Source: Capsaspora owczarzaki ATCC 30864
Lineage: Eukaryota; Opisthokonta; Filasterea
Assembly (NCBI RefSeq): GCF_000151315.2
Contig: NW_011887297.1
Span: forward strand, 721,587-785,586
DNA: 64,000 nt
Reading direction: 5' to 3'
Each line of letters begins with the position of its first letter. Positions within the stretch are counted from its first letter, which is position 1. A model generated the notes under the pieces. The model was not told the origin of the DNA. It was given only the letters and a program-made list of their open reading frames with translations, and ran no database searches. The translations under genes and the position numbers were made by a program. Of the stretch, positions 38,536 through 50,085 are shown piece by piece.

Positions 38536-39810
38536 GTTTGCGCAAAAAAATAGAAGAAGAGAGAGAAAAGGAAAGTTTCACGAGCGAGACGAAAAACGAG
38601 AAAGGAATCGATCACCAATGGCAACCAATGTCAATTGCAACCGTCAATCCTGTGCAATGCGCGCTTGAAGTGGAGCAAGGAGGTGTCTTCTCGCACGGGA
38701 GCCACGAACACGTTGTGCGAGGACTCAAAGCCCAAAAGAAATGAAAATTCGAGAGGGTTGAAAGACGAGAGGAAGAAAGACGAGAGGTTTTGGGTCCCTT
38801 TGTGGTTTCAGAGCAAAACTTCCTTGTCTTTGATCCTGAGTGGAAACTTGAGGGCTCGTCTGCAAAAACACACACGAAACAGAGGGGTTGAAAGGGGATA
38901 TTCGTGAGCAAACAAGCAAAACTAGCAAGAAAAAGGAACATTGCTCATTGAATGGAGACAGAGAAGGAAAGGAAAAGGAAAGGAAAAAAAAAAAAAAAAA
39001 AAAACTGCAACCACAGTTAGATCCAATCACCCCTTCATCGTCGAGTCATGCCCACCTCCAATCCCCGCCCGCCTGCACGCACCACTGATGCGCGAATCTG
39101 CACAGGAGCAACGACAGCAGATCCAGAGCGACGAGCACGGTGGCCGTCGTCGTCGTGAGCCGCGATGAATGAATGACGAATCTTCAAAGAGAAAAGCAGT
39201 GTTGGCTTTTTTTTTTTTTTTTTTTTTTTTTTTTTGGGTATCGAGTTGGACGATTTGGACCGAACAACAATCCCTCCCGTCTCGAGACACAACGGCGCCC
39301 CAAGGGATGAAAAGCAACACAGATACAGACACACCCCAACAGATACACATCTGTTGTGCCAGCCAGTCAGAGTCCCACAGAGTCCAGCCCCCCCTGAAAA
39401 AAAAAAAAAAAACCCCTTTGTTGACACACCGAAGCCCAGAGAGTGGGGCAGGGCTGCCAAAACGAAGCCATAGCCCAGGAAAGAACAAGTGCAATCGCAC
39501 CGAGCCACAGACGATGTGTCGGACGCTTCCGTGGTGGCACTGGGCCTCCACTCCCCCCCGCAAAAGCCATTCACTGCCAAAGAGAAAATGAAAAAAAAAA
39601 CAATTTGGGGGTTGCCTTTTCGCGCGCCTCCCTCCTGCGCCCACGACTTGCTGTGCCATCCACAGCCATATCGACAAGCCGAGGGAGACAACGGCAGCGC
39701 AGTGCAAGTACCGAGGCTGGCTCTTGTCAGCCCGTCCCGTTGCGTGGCATCACGGCAACACACAGAGCCCAGCCGCGATCTGTGTCGCTCGTTCTGATCA
39801 AATAAAATCG

Positions 39811-39846
<36 letters not shown>

Positions 39847-40530
39847 AGTTTTGATTTTGGATTTGTTGATTTTGATGGTTTTGAGCAACGGGTCCGTGCA
39901 GGGTGGTTGCCCACATCGACACCGGCAAGACAAGACAAGAGAAGGGAGAGAAAGAGAGAGAGAAAGAGAGAGAGAAAGAGAGAGCTAGCTGAGAGAGCTA
40001 GCTGGAGCGCGAGAGAGGAGAGATGGACGAGCGACCAGCACCAAGCCAAAAAAAAAAAAAAAAAACCCATTTACAGAAAAAAACAAAGATTTTGAGGACT
40101 GGACATGCATGGCGGCTGCGCTAGCGTAGCTGTGCATTTGGGCTCCTTGCAACAAACAGCGACCCTCGATTCCATAATTATGAATACAGTATCAGGGGTG
40201 CGCGGCGGGGCGGGTATCATTGCTATTCACATCTCTCGCACTGCACCCTCCAGCGCTTCCTGTCTCGCCACGGCGGTTTTTGATACTCACTCATCCGACA
40301 TCATGCTGCTATGGGATGATGAGTTGACGCGTGAGGGATTTGTCGGTCCGCCTCGATCGTACCTTTGAAGTGAGTGGATTACAAACTTTGCCCTGATTTT
40401 GAGACTTTGAGACCACCCTACAGTGGGAAAATAGATTCTGGGATTTGTTTGAAGCTTGTTTGATCAGTCAATCACACACAAAGCACCCAAAGCAACAACA
40501 AAACAAAAATCACCAAAAGCACAGCGTGGC
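38536..40530. other. Gene-free region with homopolymers and GA repeats
   Basis: About 2 kb between the ankyrin gene start and the UBE2E stop. It contains an A run at about 38986-39003, T runs at 39209-39235 and 39818-39845, and a GA-rich block at 39935-40020 in which the unit GAGAGCTAGCT occurs twice. No family similarity or believable splice structure is seen. Confidence 0.55.
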
Positions 40531-41760
<1,230 letters not shown>

Positions 41761-42336
41761 CCCTTGTTTTGCTATGAAACAATCTCTACAACAAGAATCA
41801 AAAACAGAAATGACTGTCTCATATTAATATTAATATTAATAATATTCTCATTCCAGATGGAGATGGTATTGAAATCGAGAAGGAAGAGGCTGGGTGGGGT
41901 GGGGGGAAAGGTGGCCGACGCTTCTTTGATGGTTGTGTTACGAACAAACCCGGGATTCTCGTATTTAATACAAAATACCAAGAGTGGGTTAGACCCAAGG
42001 GGGGGGGGTCTCACCCGTAACAGGTTGGAACAGACCCAAGGGGGGGGGGTCTCACCCGTAACAGGTTGGAACAGATTCAAGTCAGCGAAAATGCCAAAGT
42101 GTTCATTGGACTGCCAGTATGCTTGCAAAGGTTCTTCTCGCTGACAATCAAATCTGAGGGTGTCCGCGCCCAGTTTTCAATTGACTGCCAGTACACCAAA
42201 CTTAAGACTCCATGAATAAAAATTGCAGCGCAACTCGATATACAAGACATGTATGACCACGAACAGAATTAAAAAACACATAGAATGCCTGACAGCAGTC
42301 GGTCATCACAATGCGGCGCGATTGGCAAAAAAAAAA
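41761..42336. other. Spacer between UBE2E promoter side and the SAP/NTPase gene
   Basis: 576 bases with no gene. It includes ATTAAT repeats at 41823-41840, a 41-base tandem duplication (41991-42072) and two loosely similar stretches around GACTGCCAGTA at 42110 and 42184. Confidence 0.6.
41991..42072. repeat. Perfect 41-base tandem duplication with G10 core
   Basis: Two identical adjacent copies (41991-42031 and 42032-42072) of a unit that begins AGACCCAAG, contains ten G in a row and ends GGTTGGAAC. It lies 265 bases past the stop of the SAP/NTPase gene. Confidence 0.95.
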
Positions 42337-44755
42337 TTACGGCGCAGATGAAGCTGGAGGGGATCCCGTCATTCTGTCCCATCCCGTCGCATCAAGCCAT
42401 CGCAAATGGCTCGCTTGCATGAAAAACACAGAGTGTGTCGTGCTGGTGCTGGTGTCTGTGGTCGCGTAGATGTACTTGACACACTCTGGCAGCTGTCCTT
42501 GCCGGATCTGCGGTGTGTCATACGCTGCGTCATCGCCAATACCATACAATGCGCGGTAGGTGTCAATCACGGTCGTGCTCTTACTCAGAACCGACGTCGC
42601 AAGATGAGGGATTTGCGTTCCATGTTTGTTGTATGGTGATTCGCTGATTTGGAAAAACACCAGGGTTGGCGTAGCATTGGGTTGCGTAGCATTGGGTTGC
42701 GTAGCATTGGGTTGCGGTTTGGTTGTCAGCAACACTGCGTCTGCGACGGGATGGGTGCTCCAGCCAGGAAGGAACAGAGTGTTCGCCGGGAACGGGTGAC
42801 CGTTGTTGTACGTCTTCAGATACGCCTCGACGTTACCGGCACCGATCGACCGATCGAGAACATGGGTTTCGCTGACTGTCGTGGGCAGGCTCAGCTCGGT
42901 TTGTGATGGAGAAATGCCTCTCAACACGTTGGTCGGATAGCGGAGGTGCAACAAGACAAACGTCTCTATCGCGTACCATCGGATGGTTGCGACGGCATAG
43001 ATCAGGTGCAGGAAGCCACCTCCCGCGGCCTTGAAGACTCTGGCTGCAGCGCTGCGAGCGAGGTCGCTCACAGGAATCAGCTGCTCAGGCTCCGCTGGAT
43101 CCTTCTTGACCATTCCGGTCTTCAGCCAAACTTCAGACAAATGTACAGAAAGTCGACCGTGCACGAAGATCGTGGAGAGGTCTTGAACAAGATCGTTGAA
43201 TGTATCAAGGGGTCGGTAGGACTCGATGAGGCGTTTGAGTCGCTTGTCGTAATACTCCTCGCACAGCTCGGCAAAGTTGGTGTCGGGATTCGCTTCGTAG
43301 CGCGACGATGCGTAGTACTGCAAAATGCGCGCGACACCACCGACTTTGAGGAAGAGCTTCTGCATCTGTTCGGCAGTGACTTTCAAACGCGGCTTGTTCT
43401 CCGGTGGGTTGCGGTGGTACCAAATGGCGCGCAGCGTCTCAGCCTCCGCGGCAGTGAGCGGCGGAATGGGAATTTTACGTCCAGAAGACTGTCCGTCCTT
43501 CAGCGCATTTTCTGAGCCCAGGTCGAAAGAGGAGCTGACTGCCGCGACGAAAAGGGAGAACCCGAACTGGGAGCTGAGCTTGTAGAAGGCTTGAGCAGGA
43601 TGGTCTGCCGTGAGCTTGTCCTCGTGGCCAACTGGAAGGGCTTTGCGATGAATGATTGAATTCCACTGGTCGATGAGGACGAGGACACGGAAACGGTGAC
43701 TTTGGGACTCGAGGCCAACCAACGCAGCATTGATGCGACCCCATTGGTTGAGTGCGGACTCAAAATGCCCAGACGAATTCTTTTGTCGCACAAACGCATC
43801 CTTGAGTAACTCAAACGCGGGCTCATCAAGCATACGAGAGTTCAGCAAGCGGCGGTTGGCAATTCGCAACTTTTCGATCAGTTGGTTGGCCGCGACCTCA
43901 GGTGGTTGTTGAATGAAGGCATCCGTCTGAGGCAGGTAGATGAGGAAAATGGCGCCATCGAAAGGGGGAGCAGCAGGAGCATTAACAGGAGCAGGAGCAG
44001 GAGCAGGAGCAGCAGCGAGGCGCTCGAAGAAGGCCCTGTTGTGGCGCATCGCCAGCACGGCCAGCATCAGCAGAATACTGCTTTTGCCGACACCACCAAC
44101 GCCGGTGAGGTAGCGAGGTTCTGGTGATTCGTCTGACATTAACAGATCTCGATACAAGGCACCTGCTGAAAGTTCTGAAAAGTTGCGATCGAGCAATTCG
44201 ACGCTCTTGCCATGAACCCGCAACAATGCTTTGATCTCGTCCGGAACAGTGATGCCTTCCAAGTCCGCACTGGACACAGTGAATGTGGTGCCTGGAGCTG
44301 GTCGAGGCACGAAATGCTGAACAGCCGGTGCTTGAGCCGCAGGCGCGGTTGTGAGTGGTGGTGCGGCAGCCGAGCTACTGCTGCTGCTGGTGCTGCTCGC
44401 AGTGCTGTCACTGCCCGTGTTGGGTGACGGTAGTGTTGGTGGTGGTGGTGGTGGTGCTGCTACTGCGACTGCTCGTGCTGCTGCTGCTCGTGCTGCTGCT
44501 GCTGCGTCAGCTTGCTGCTTGCTGCATTTGGCGGCATCATCATCCATGAGACGAGTTATCAGCTCAGGTTTGTTTCCACGGGTCGAGAGTCCGCGGGAGG
44601 TGAGTGCTGCTCGTAGATCTGGAACCTGGCAAACGAACAAGGCAAGTTTGTGAGAACGACAGCCACGCAGCCCAAACCACAGCGCCCTGTCACTCAGTCC
44701 TTACAGTTAAATCCAGCCACTGCTCTTTCGTTCGAGGTGCGGCCGCGGAGGACAT
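42337..44755 (-). CDS. SAP domain / P-loop NTPase / nuclease-like C-terminus (Crinkler-RHS-like)
   Basis: Two exons, 44705-44755 and 42337-44625, giving 779 residues. The splice joins the two halves of a SAP motif: EQWLDLT then VPDLRAALTSRGLSTRGNKP, a DNA-binding helix-turn-helix. A Ala/Pro/Ser linker follows. The NTPase has Walker A GVGGVGKSS near residue 191 and Walker B VLVLIDQW near 329, and the helical part has QKLFLKVGGVARILQYYASS. The C-terminus, HPVADAVLL near residue 642 then TLVFFQISES near 674, has the spacing of the PD-(D/E)xK-like segment of Crinkler/RHS-class proteins (aspartate, then a strand with Q). Between them a 15-base repeat gives three ATQPN units. The gene looks whole. 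The NTPase call is firm; the nuclease and family calls are inference from motif order. Confidence 0.7.
42669..42715. repeat. 15-base repeat, three copies, in the SAP/NTPase gene
   Basis: Three tandem copies of GCGTAGCATTGGGTT encode ATQPN repeats. They sit in the loop between the two nuclease-like motifs, so copy number could change loop length without breaking the frame. Confidence 0.9.
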
Positions 44756-45136
44756 CTGTGTGTTGGAAAGGAAGGGATCAGAAGAACCATGGAAGAGAAA
44801 AAAGAACAAAAAAAAAAAAAAAAAAAAGGCGCGAAAAGTGACTGAGAGTACGAACTGGGCTCAGCTTCAGTTAGGCTTCCCCCTCATTCTTCACTATATT
44901 CTTAGTAAACGATACTTCCGCATTCAATTCGTACGCTTCAGTAGTGATTCTAGGTTAAGTTCCGGGTAAGGTCGTAACACCTTTCTTGCGTACAGTTTGT
45001 ATTTCTGGAATGATGAGAAATGGAAAGTATTTCTGCGAGTATTAGAAGAGTGTGCATCTTTGGGATGGATCTAACAGCAGCTTGTTGCTTTCCATTAATC
45101 CAAACCATCCCCGACATCGCCGAGACTGCTCGTGTT
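44756..45136. other. Spacer upstream of the SAP/NTPase gene
   Basis: 381 bases between the SAP/NTPase start and the CRAL-TRIO stop, both minus strand. An A run lies at about 44808-44827 and the rest is AT-rich. No gene is seen. Confidence 0.6.
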
Positions 45137-47010
45137 TTACTCGCTGGCAACATGACCGGGTGCAAAGTGAAAGCCGGGATGTCGGTACTTGACCGTCTTG
45201 GAGAGGTGGGCCTTGCGATGGGCAAACTCCTTGCGCAGCTCGGCCAACTTTTCGGCATCCAGCTGCTTGGCGTGTAGTTGCTTGCGAATGTCGACGAGCT
45301 GCTTGCGAGCGTCGTTCATTTCGCTCATAATCCGATCGAAATCTTCGTCTTTCGCGACACCGCACGGCAAATCGGCGTGTTCGTCGTCCGCGAGGGGCGT
45401 GAACGTGTATCTGCCAACAACCGGAAAAATAAAGTCAGCTACTCAATGTTCCAATCCTTTTTGGACTCGAGGCTCTTACTTGTGTTTGTCCAGACCGCCG
45501 TGCTCCTCCAGAATGTTTTCCGGATCAATGTACTGCGTCAGTTCAGCAGTTGTCACAAACTTGACCTTGTCGGCGACGTTCTTGTCCAACCAAGGCGAGA
45601 TCATGCGCCAGCATCCTACCCAGACCAGTGGCAGAACGTAGCCAGTTAGCAGCCAAGAAAACCAAAACAAAAAAAAAATAAAGCACAAGCACAATCAAAA
45701 CAATCAAAAAACCAAGACCAAGCCATCCATCGAGCTTTACCCCAGAACACAAACGGCGCGTTGAGCAGCAAGAGCACGCCAAGAGTCTCGGGGTAGTACT
45801 TTTCGAACGCCGCGATGAGGAACTTGACAAAGTCAAAGTCCATGTTGATGAGGCCAAAGTCGGTCATGTCGAACACGAGCGTCGCGAAGGTGTCTGTGCC
45901 GCGAACCATGCGCCGACCCGCTTGCATTTGAAGGATGCAGAAGCGCTTGAGTGACTCCAGGTCGCGTCGGTTTTTGTCATGCACCTTGACTCGGATGACT
46001 CTGTAGGGATTGTGGCGGAGAAAGCGCACCCGCCGTCAAAATTCCGTGTTCAAGATTGAAAACAAAATCACCTCTTGCATATCAAAACCATACGCAATCG
46101 GGCGGCCATTCTTGCAGCGGCCGCGTGAAAAGAACATCAGATTGGTCTCAAAGAAGTAGTTGTCCGCCACTTGAGCCACAGTGAGGTGGTGGGTGCCGAA
46201 CGAGACTTGCCAGTCAATGCATTCGGTCAGCATTGTGAACGCCTTGTCCACCTCAAACCTGCGCGCTCGCAGAAATCGCAGCAGGAATACTAAATGCATC
46301 AACGTGTCAGCGTTGTTCGATTTAGTTGTGCGCGACATTCATTTGATCATAGAGTGCTCGCAAGCCACGTTTGAAACGAAGACTCAAAAAACAACAACGA
46401 CGAAACACTTACCGTCTGCGTCCTCGTGTCCGATCGCCAGCCAGAACTGCGCAGCAGCACAATGCGAATAGCAAGAACAAGAACAAAAAAAAAAAAAAAA
46501 AAAAAAAACAAAAAAAAAAAAAACAAAAAAACACCGGAACAAATTTGTCATTCGCATCGAAATCCATCTTAGTTTTGAACATCATTCAGCCGCGATTCGT
46601 CGAGAGCTCAATTTGCCGACGCTAGCTTCCGTTCCCGCCCACTGCCATCCATCGGGTGCAAAGTTGGCCTCTCGTTGTCGCTTTTGCCCCCCCCCCCCCC
46701 CACTTTGAGGATCGCAACTTGCTGCGTTATCCGTTGAAACATCGATCGTGCAGAGATTCTCTGCTGCGCGCCCAGTCCGGGCGTTGGCGCGTCGCGGCGC
46801 GTCATCCCTTTTGTCACTTGCTTCCGGCTTCAAGCTCGCCCGGATCAAGCAATCCGAGCGCCACAAACCCCCCGCCCCCCGCCGCCATCGTCTCATGAAA
46901 GCACAATTCACCTTGTCTTCATCAAGCAGGCCGGTCGTCTCCACCTTGCGCCACATGGCTTCAAGCGCTTCCGTCTGCGCAGTCGACAAATCGTCCACAA
47001 ACCCGCTCAT
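45137..47010 (-). CDS. CRAL-TRIO (Sec14-like) lipid-binding protein
   Basis: Six exons: 46912-47010, 46413-46446, 46089-46289, 45741-45998, 45480-45615 and 45137-45410, totalling 334 codons. The N-terminal CRAL_TRIO_N helices read FWLAIGHEDADVFLLRFLRA and RRFEVDKAFTMLTECIDWQ. The lipid-binding domain follows: GRCKNGRPIAY, VHDKNRRDLESLKRFCI, TLVFDMTDFGLINMDFDFVK, YYPETLGVLLLLNAPFVFWG, then NVADKVKFVTTAELTQYIDP and ILEEHGG. This pattern is that of Sec14-like phosphatidylinositol/phosphatidylcholine transfer proteins. A basic coiled-coil tail (DARKQLVDIRKQLHAKQLDA) ends the protein; there is no GOLD domain. The exon 3/4 junction uses a GTTTTG donor and CTACAGAG acceptor chosen for frame and family fit and is the least certain. 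The ligand cannot be told. Confidence 0.9.
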
Positions 47011-47271
47011 GTTCAAACAACCAATGCAAAATAAACAAAAAGGAAGGAATGAGCCGATCTGGCTAACTAATCCACGACAACTCAGGAAGAAGATACCGAG
47101 GGATTGGCACGCTCTATGGGTCGACAAGTTGTTCTGAAGCGCAAAAGTGGCTGCGCAAAAATTTGGTCCTCTCACCCTTTTTTTTTTTTTTTTTTTTTTT
47201 TTGGCATCCCCGACTCCTGATGTACAAAGCCCATGACCGCAAATACAATAAACTATATTGGTGCACACGAC

Positions 47272-48801
47272 TCAAATGTCCAAATCATCGTCCGGATCTT
47301 CCTCCTCCTGGTCTTCCTCGTCGCCGAAATCATCCAGCTCGTCCACGCCGACCTCGGGCTCAAAGACAATATTCGAGGCAACGGCGGGTCGCGCTGCGTG
47401 AACGCGAGGAGGCTCTGTATCATCAGCATACGCGATCGTTCCCGGGGCGGACGCCGAAGGATAGTCTTGACGCAAGATGGCTCGCTTGTCCGCCTCAGTT
47501 TTAAGGTACGGCAGGACAACGTTTTGGCGTGCTTGCCGTTCGGCCGCATTGAGACTGAGGTTGAATGTGAGATTTGCCGTTGGGTCGGGCTGCGAAGAAC
47601 AGACAAACAACAAAGCAACAAACAAAAGCAGCCCGAGTCAGCGTCGAAGTTTCCGAGCACGTGCGATTCGAGCTTGCAAACGTGTTGCCAGCCAGCCACA
47701 AGCGACGTATGTAGCCCAACACTACACACCCCCCCCCAATCCAATCTGCATCCAATCTGCATCCACAGCGTGCAACCCACACTTTTCACTCTTCAGCTCA
47801 CCTGCTTGGTCTTGCCTGCTGCACTTGAAGACGACGACGAGGCCGCTGAGGCACTGGCTCCTGCCGTCGAGCCAGCGGATCCGGTGGTCGAGAGCTCTGA
47901 CGCTGGAACCGTGACTAGCTCGTGCGCCAACGTGAACGAGAAGGCTTCGTTCGATCGCAGAACTTTGCCAGTTTTACGACGATGATGCACGTCCACACTC
48001 GCAGTACCTGGCTGGACTGTTACAGTGGTTGATGCCACGTACGCTAGTGTAGCAAGCGCAGACTCTGCACTTTCCGAAAGCGCGGCAAGCACGTCCTGAT
48101 GGACGAGTGCCACAACACTTGCCACGCCGCGATTGCTCGAGACGAGTGCGGCCAAAAAGCGACTCACGTCTCCAACAGAGTGATGCAGACATAACGTTGC
48201 CAGAGAATCAATGTACACGGTGCTCAGGGCTGCTGTAGCAGGGTTGCCCAGTTCATTCGTTGTGTGGTGAGTGGCAATCGACTCCAATGAACAAACATGC
48301 AAGCTGTTTCTTCTTTTTGACGCTACTGAGCATCTCTGCAAACAAATACACACCTCCTCCTGCTGCTGCAGCAGCGGCCTTGGCAATCGTGTCTGCGAGT
48401 TGCGTCAGGTTCGAAACGCACGTTTGGCAGAGCGAGCTGTTCCCGCGCGACGCTGAAGACCAGCCGAGCGGATCCGAGAATGCATCGACAACGATTGGTC
48501 GCTGTCCAGTGATACCAGTCAGTCCGAGCGACGCGCAGAGCAGCTGTGGAGCGCGGTCGATTGCCACAAGCACAACGCCTCGACCTGCAACAACGGCGCC
48601 TGAGCCGGTCAGTTCCATCCATCCACTCGCCAACAGCAGTCCAACCTTGCTTGTTCCATTTTCCAAACCTCGAGTGGCGACGGCGCGCGCCCCGGCAGCC
48701 AGCAGTGCACCCAATGGGTCGGCCGCAGAGTCTGCCAATAGTGTGATTCCAGAGGCTTCCCGCTGCGTGATCAGGATGTCTTTGAGCAAGCTACTAGTCA
48801 T
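47272..48801 (-). CDS. ELP5: Elongator complex protein 5
   Basis: Three exons, 48354-48801, 47802-48232 and 47272-47589, giving 398 residues. ELP5 is a RecA-fold subunit of the ELP4/5/6 hexamer that helps Elongator modify wobble uridines in tRNA. The best signature is C-terminal: NLTFNLSLNAAERQARQNVV followed by LPYL and then an acidic end, EEEDPDDDLDI, which matches the family's conserved tail. The N-terminal domain has the alternating strands expected of an inactive RecA fold (GVVLVAIDRAPQLLC, RPIVVDAFSDPLGW, STVYIDSLATLCLHH) and no P-loop. An Ala tract precedes intron 1. The gene lies between the CRAL-TRIO gene (same strand, 261 bases away) and a divergent DAPIT-like gene. Confidence 0.85.
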
Positions 48802-49430
48802 TTTGTTGTTCTTGAGACCTGATCGAATTGCACGGTGTCTGTCTAATCTCGGCTCGGTCTATCTCAGAACGCTTGAGAGCAATAAGACTGGGCAGTCCTT
48901 TTTTTTTTTAAATCCAAAAGTAAAAGCTTTGTTTGCACATCACAGGCTTGAGTTTTCGTTCGCGGTTGAAGTGTTCATCCGTTTGACACAAAAGCGCACC
49001 AAAGATTGGGTTTTTGCTTGTTGGGAGGTTTGTGATGGTCGCGTCCCCAGCAAGTGGCAGCAAGCGGTGAACAGCGCCCATATGCTTTTTTTTTTTTTTC
49101 TATTGGTCTCAATGAAAGTCTCCTGTTGCCGTGCCGTCACGCCTTCTCTCGTTCGCTCTCTGGGGATGGCTGGATCAACGCGTGTATCGCAGCATGGAGA
49201 TCGATCGCACACACACGCTCAACGAGGCGCGGAAGGGAAGTGGGGGAGGGGGAAAAAAAGAAAGAGATCGCTGGCTTTGGTTTTGCTCTTGCTGATCGTC
49301 CAGCGCTGTGGCTGTGTCACGCAAGCAGCATCGCGTGAGACATGCAATGTGCATGATTCGCGCCCTTTCCCCACCCCTCGTCGTCGTTGAGCGAATCGCC
49401 AGAGCACAGCGCTCAAAACGCATCAAAGCC

Positions 49431-49462
<32 letters not shown>

Positions 49463-49517
49463 GGATGGCTGACTTTTCCATCGTCTTTTGCTGGCAGGTT
49501 TCTCAATCCATAGAAAA
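48802..49517. other. Divergent intergenic region between ELP5 and the DAPIT-like gene
   Basis: 716 bases separating two genes transcribed away from each other. T runs occur at 48899-48909, 49087-49099 and 49435-49462. It likely holds both promoters. No further gene is supported. Confidence 0.55.
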
Positions 49518-49798
49518 ATGGCTGGCGGTCACGGACACGGCGTTGAGCCCCAATTCCAAGGCATTGCCAAGATCTTTAACTCTGTGACCACTGCCGGTCG
49601 CCGTAACGTGCGTTGACGGATTGCGTTAGAGGTTGGTTTGACGCCTGAAACGCCAACAACTCATCGTCCGTTTTTTTTTCTTTTTCCCTTTTGATCTAAC
49701 AGCTCGTGCTCGCCACCCTCTCTGGCGTCACTCTTGCCATCCTCATCGGCAAGTCCGGCGGCAGCAAGCCCGTCCCCGCAGACGCCAAGAAGCATTAA
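49518..49798 (+). CDS. ATP5MK: DAPIT-like small subunit of mitochondrial ATP synthase
   Basis: Two short exons, 49518-49607 and 49703-49798, encode only 61 residues, so the gene is easily missed. The protein begins MAGGHGHGVEPQFQGIAKIF and continues NSVTTAGRRNLVLATLSGVT. This matches animal DAPIT (USMG5), whose pattern is QFTGIKKYFNSYTLTGRMNC followed by VLAT and one membrane helix. Here the helix is LVLATLSGVTLAILIG, and a short basic tail ends in KKH. DAPIT is a membrane subunit of F1Fo-ATP synthase that supports dimer stability. The intron is GT-AG with phase 0 and splits the motif right before the helix. The start is the only ATG that keeps the family N-terminus. Confidence 0.85.
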
Positions 49799-50085
49799 AT
49801 TTTTTTGGTTTTTTTGCTTGGTTTTCTCCCCATCTCTGTCAATTTTTTTTGGATATTACATTTACGTGCACTCAAAGCCGTCACATCATATTGAAATCCA
49901 GCAGCAGCCACGACATGAGTCTCTCTCTCTCTCTCTTCTCTCCCTCCCCCCGTTTGGAACAAGAACTGCAGAAGAAAACAAAAAAAAAAAACTACCATTA
50001 CACAAAAACACGAAAAGCGGACACCAACATCTCAACAGTCATCGCAAACTCGGAGAGTTCATCCAAACACACGACGCGTGTTCTG

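Noticed and set aside
39935-40020. GA-rich block with repeated GCTAGCT as a regulatory element
   Set aside because: It looks like an impure microsatellite; nothing ties it to a gene.
40105-40368. An 87-residue plus-strand frame in the intergenic region
   Set aside because: No recognised domain, no splice partners and composition like the surrounding non-coding DNA.
41991-42072. Possible CRISPR-like or transposon-end repeat
   Set aside because: Two directly abutting copies with no spacers, no inverted repeats and no transposase frame nearby, in a eukaryotic genome.
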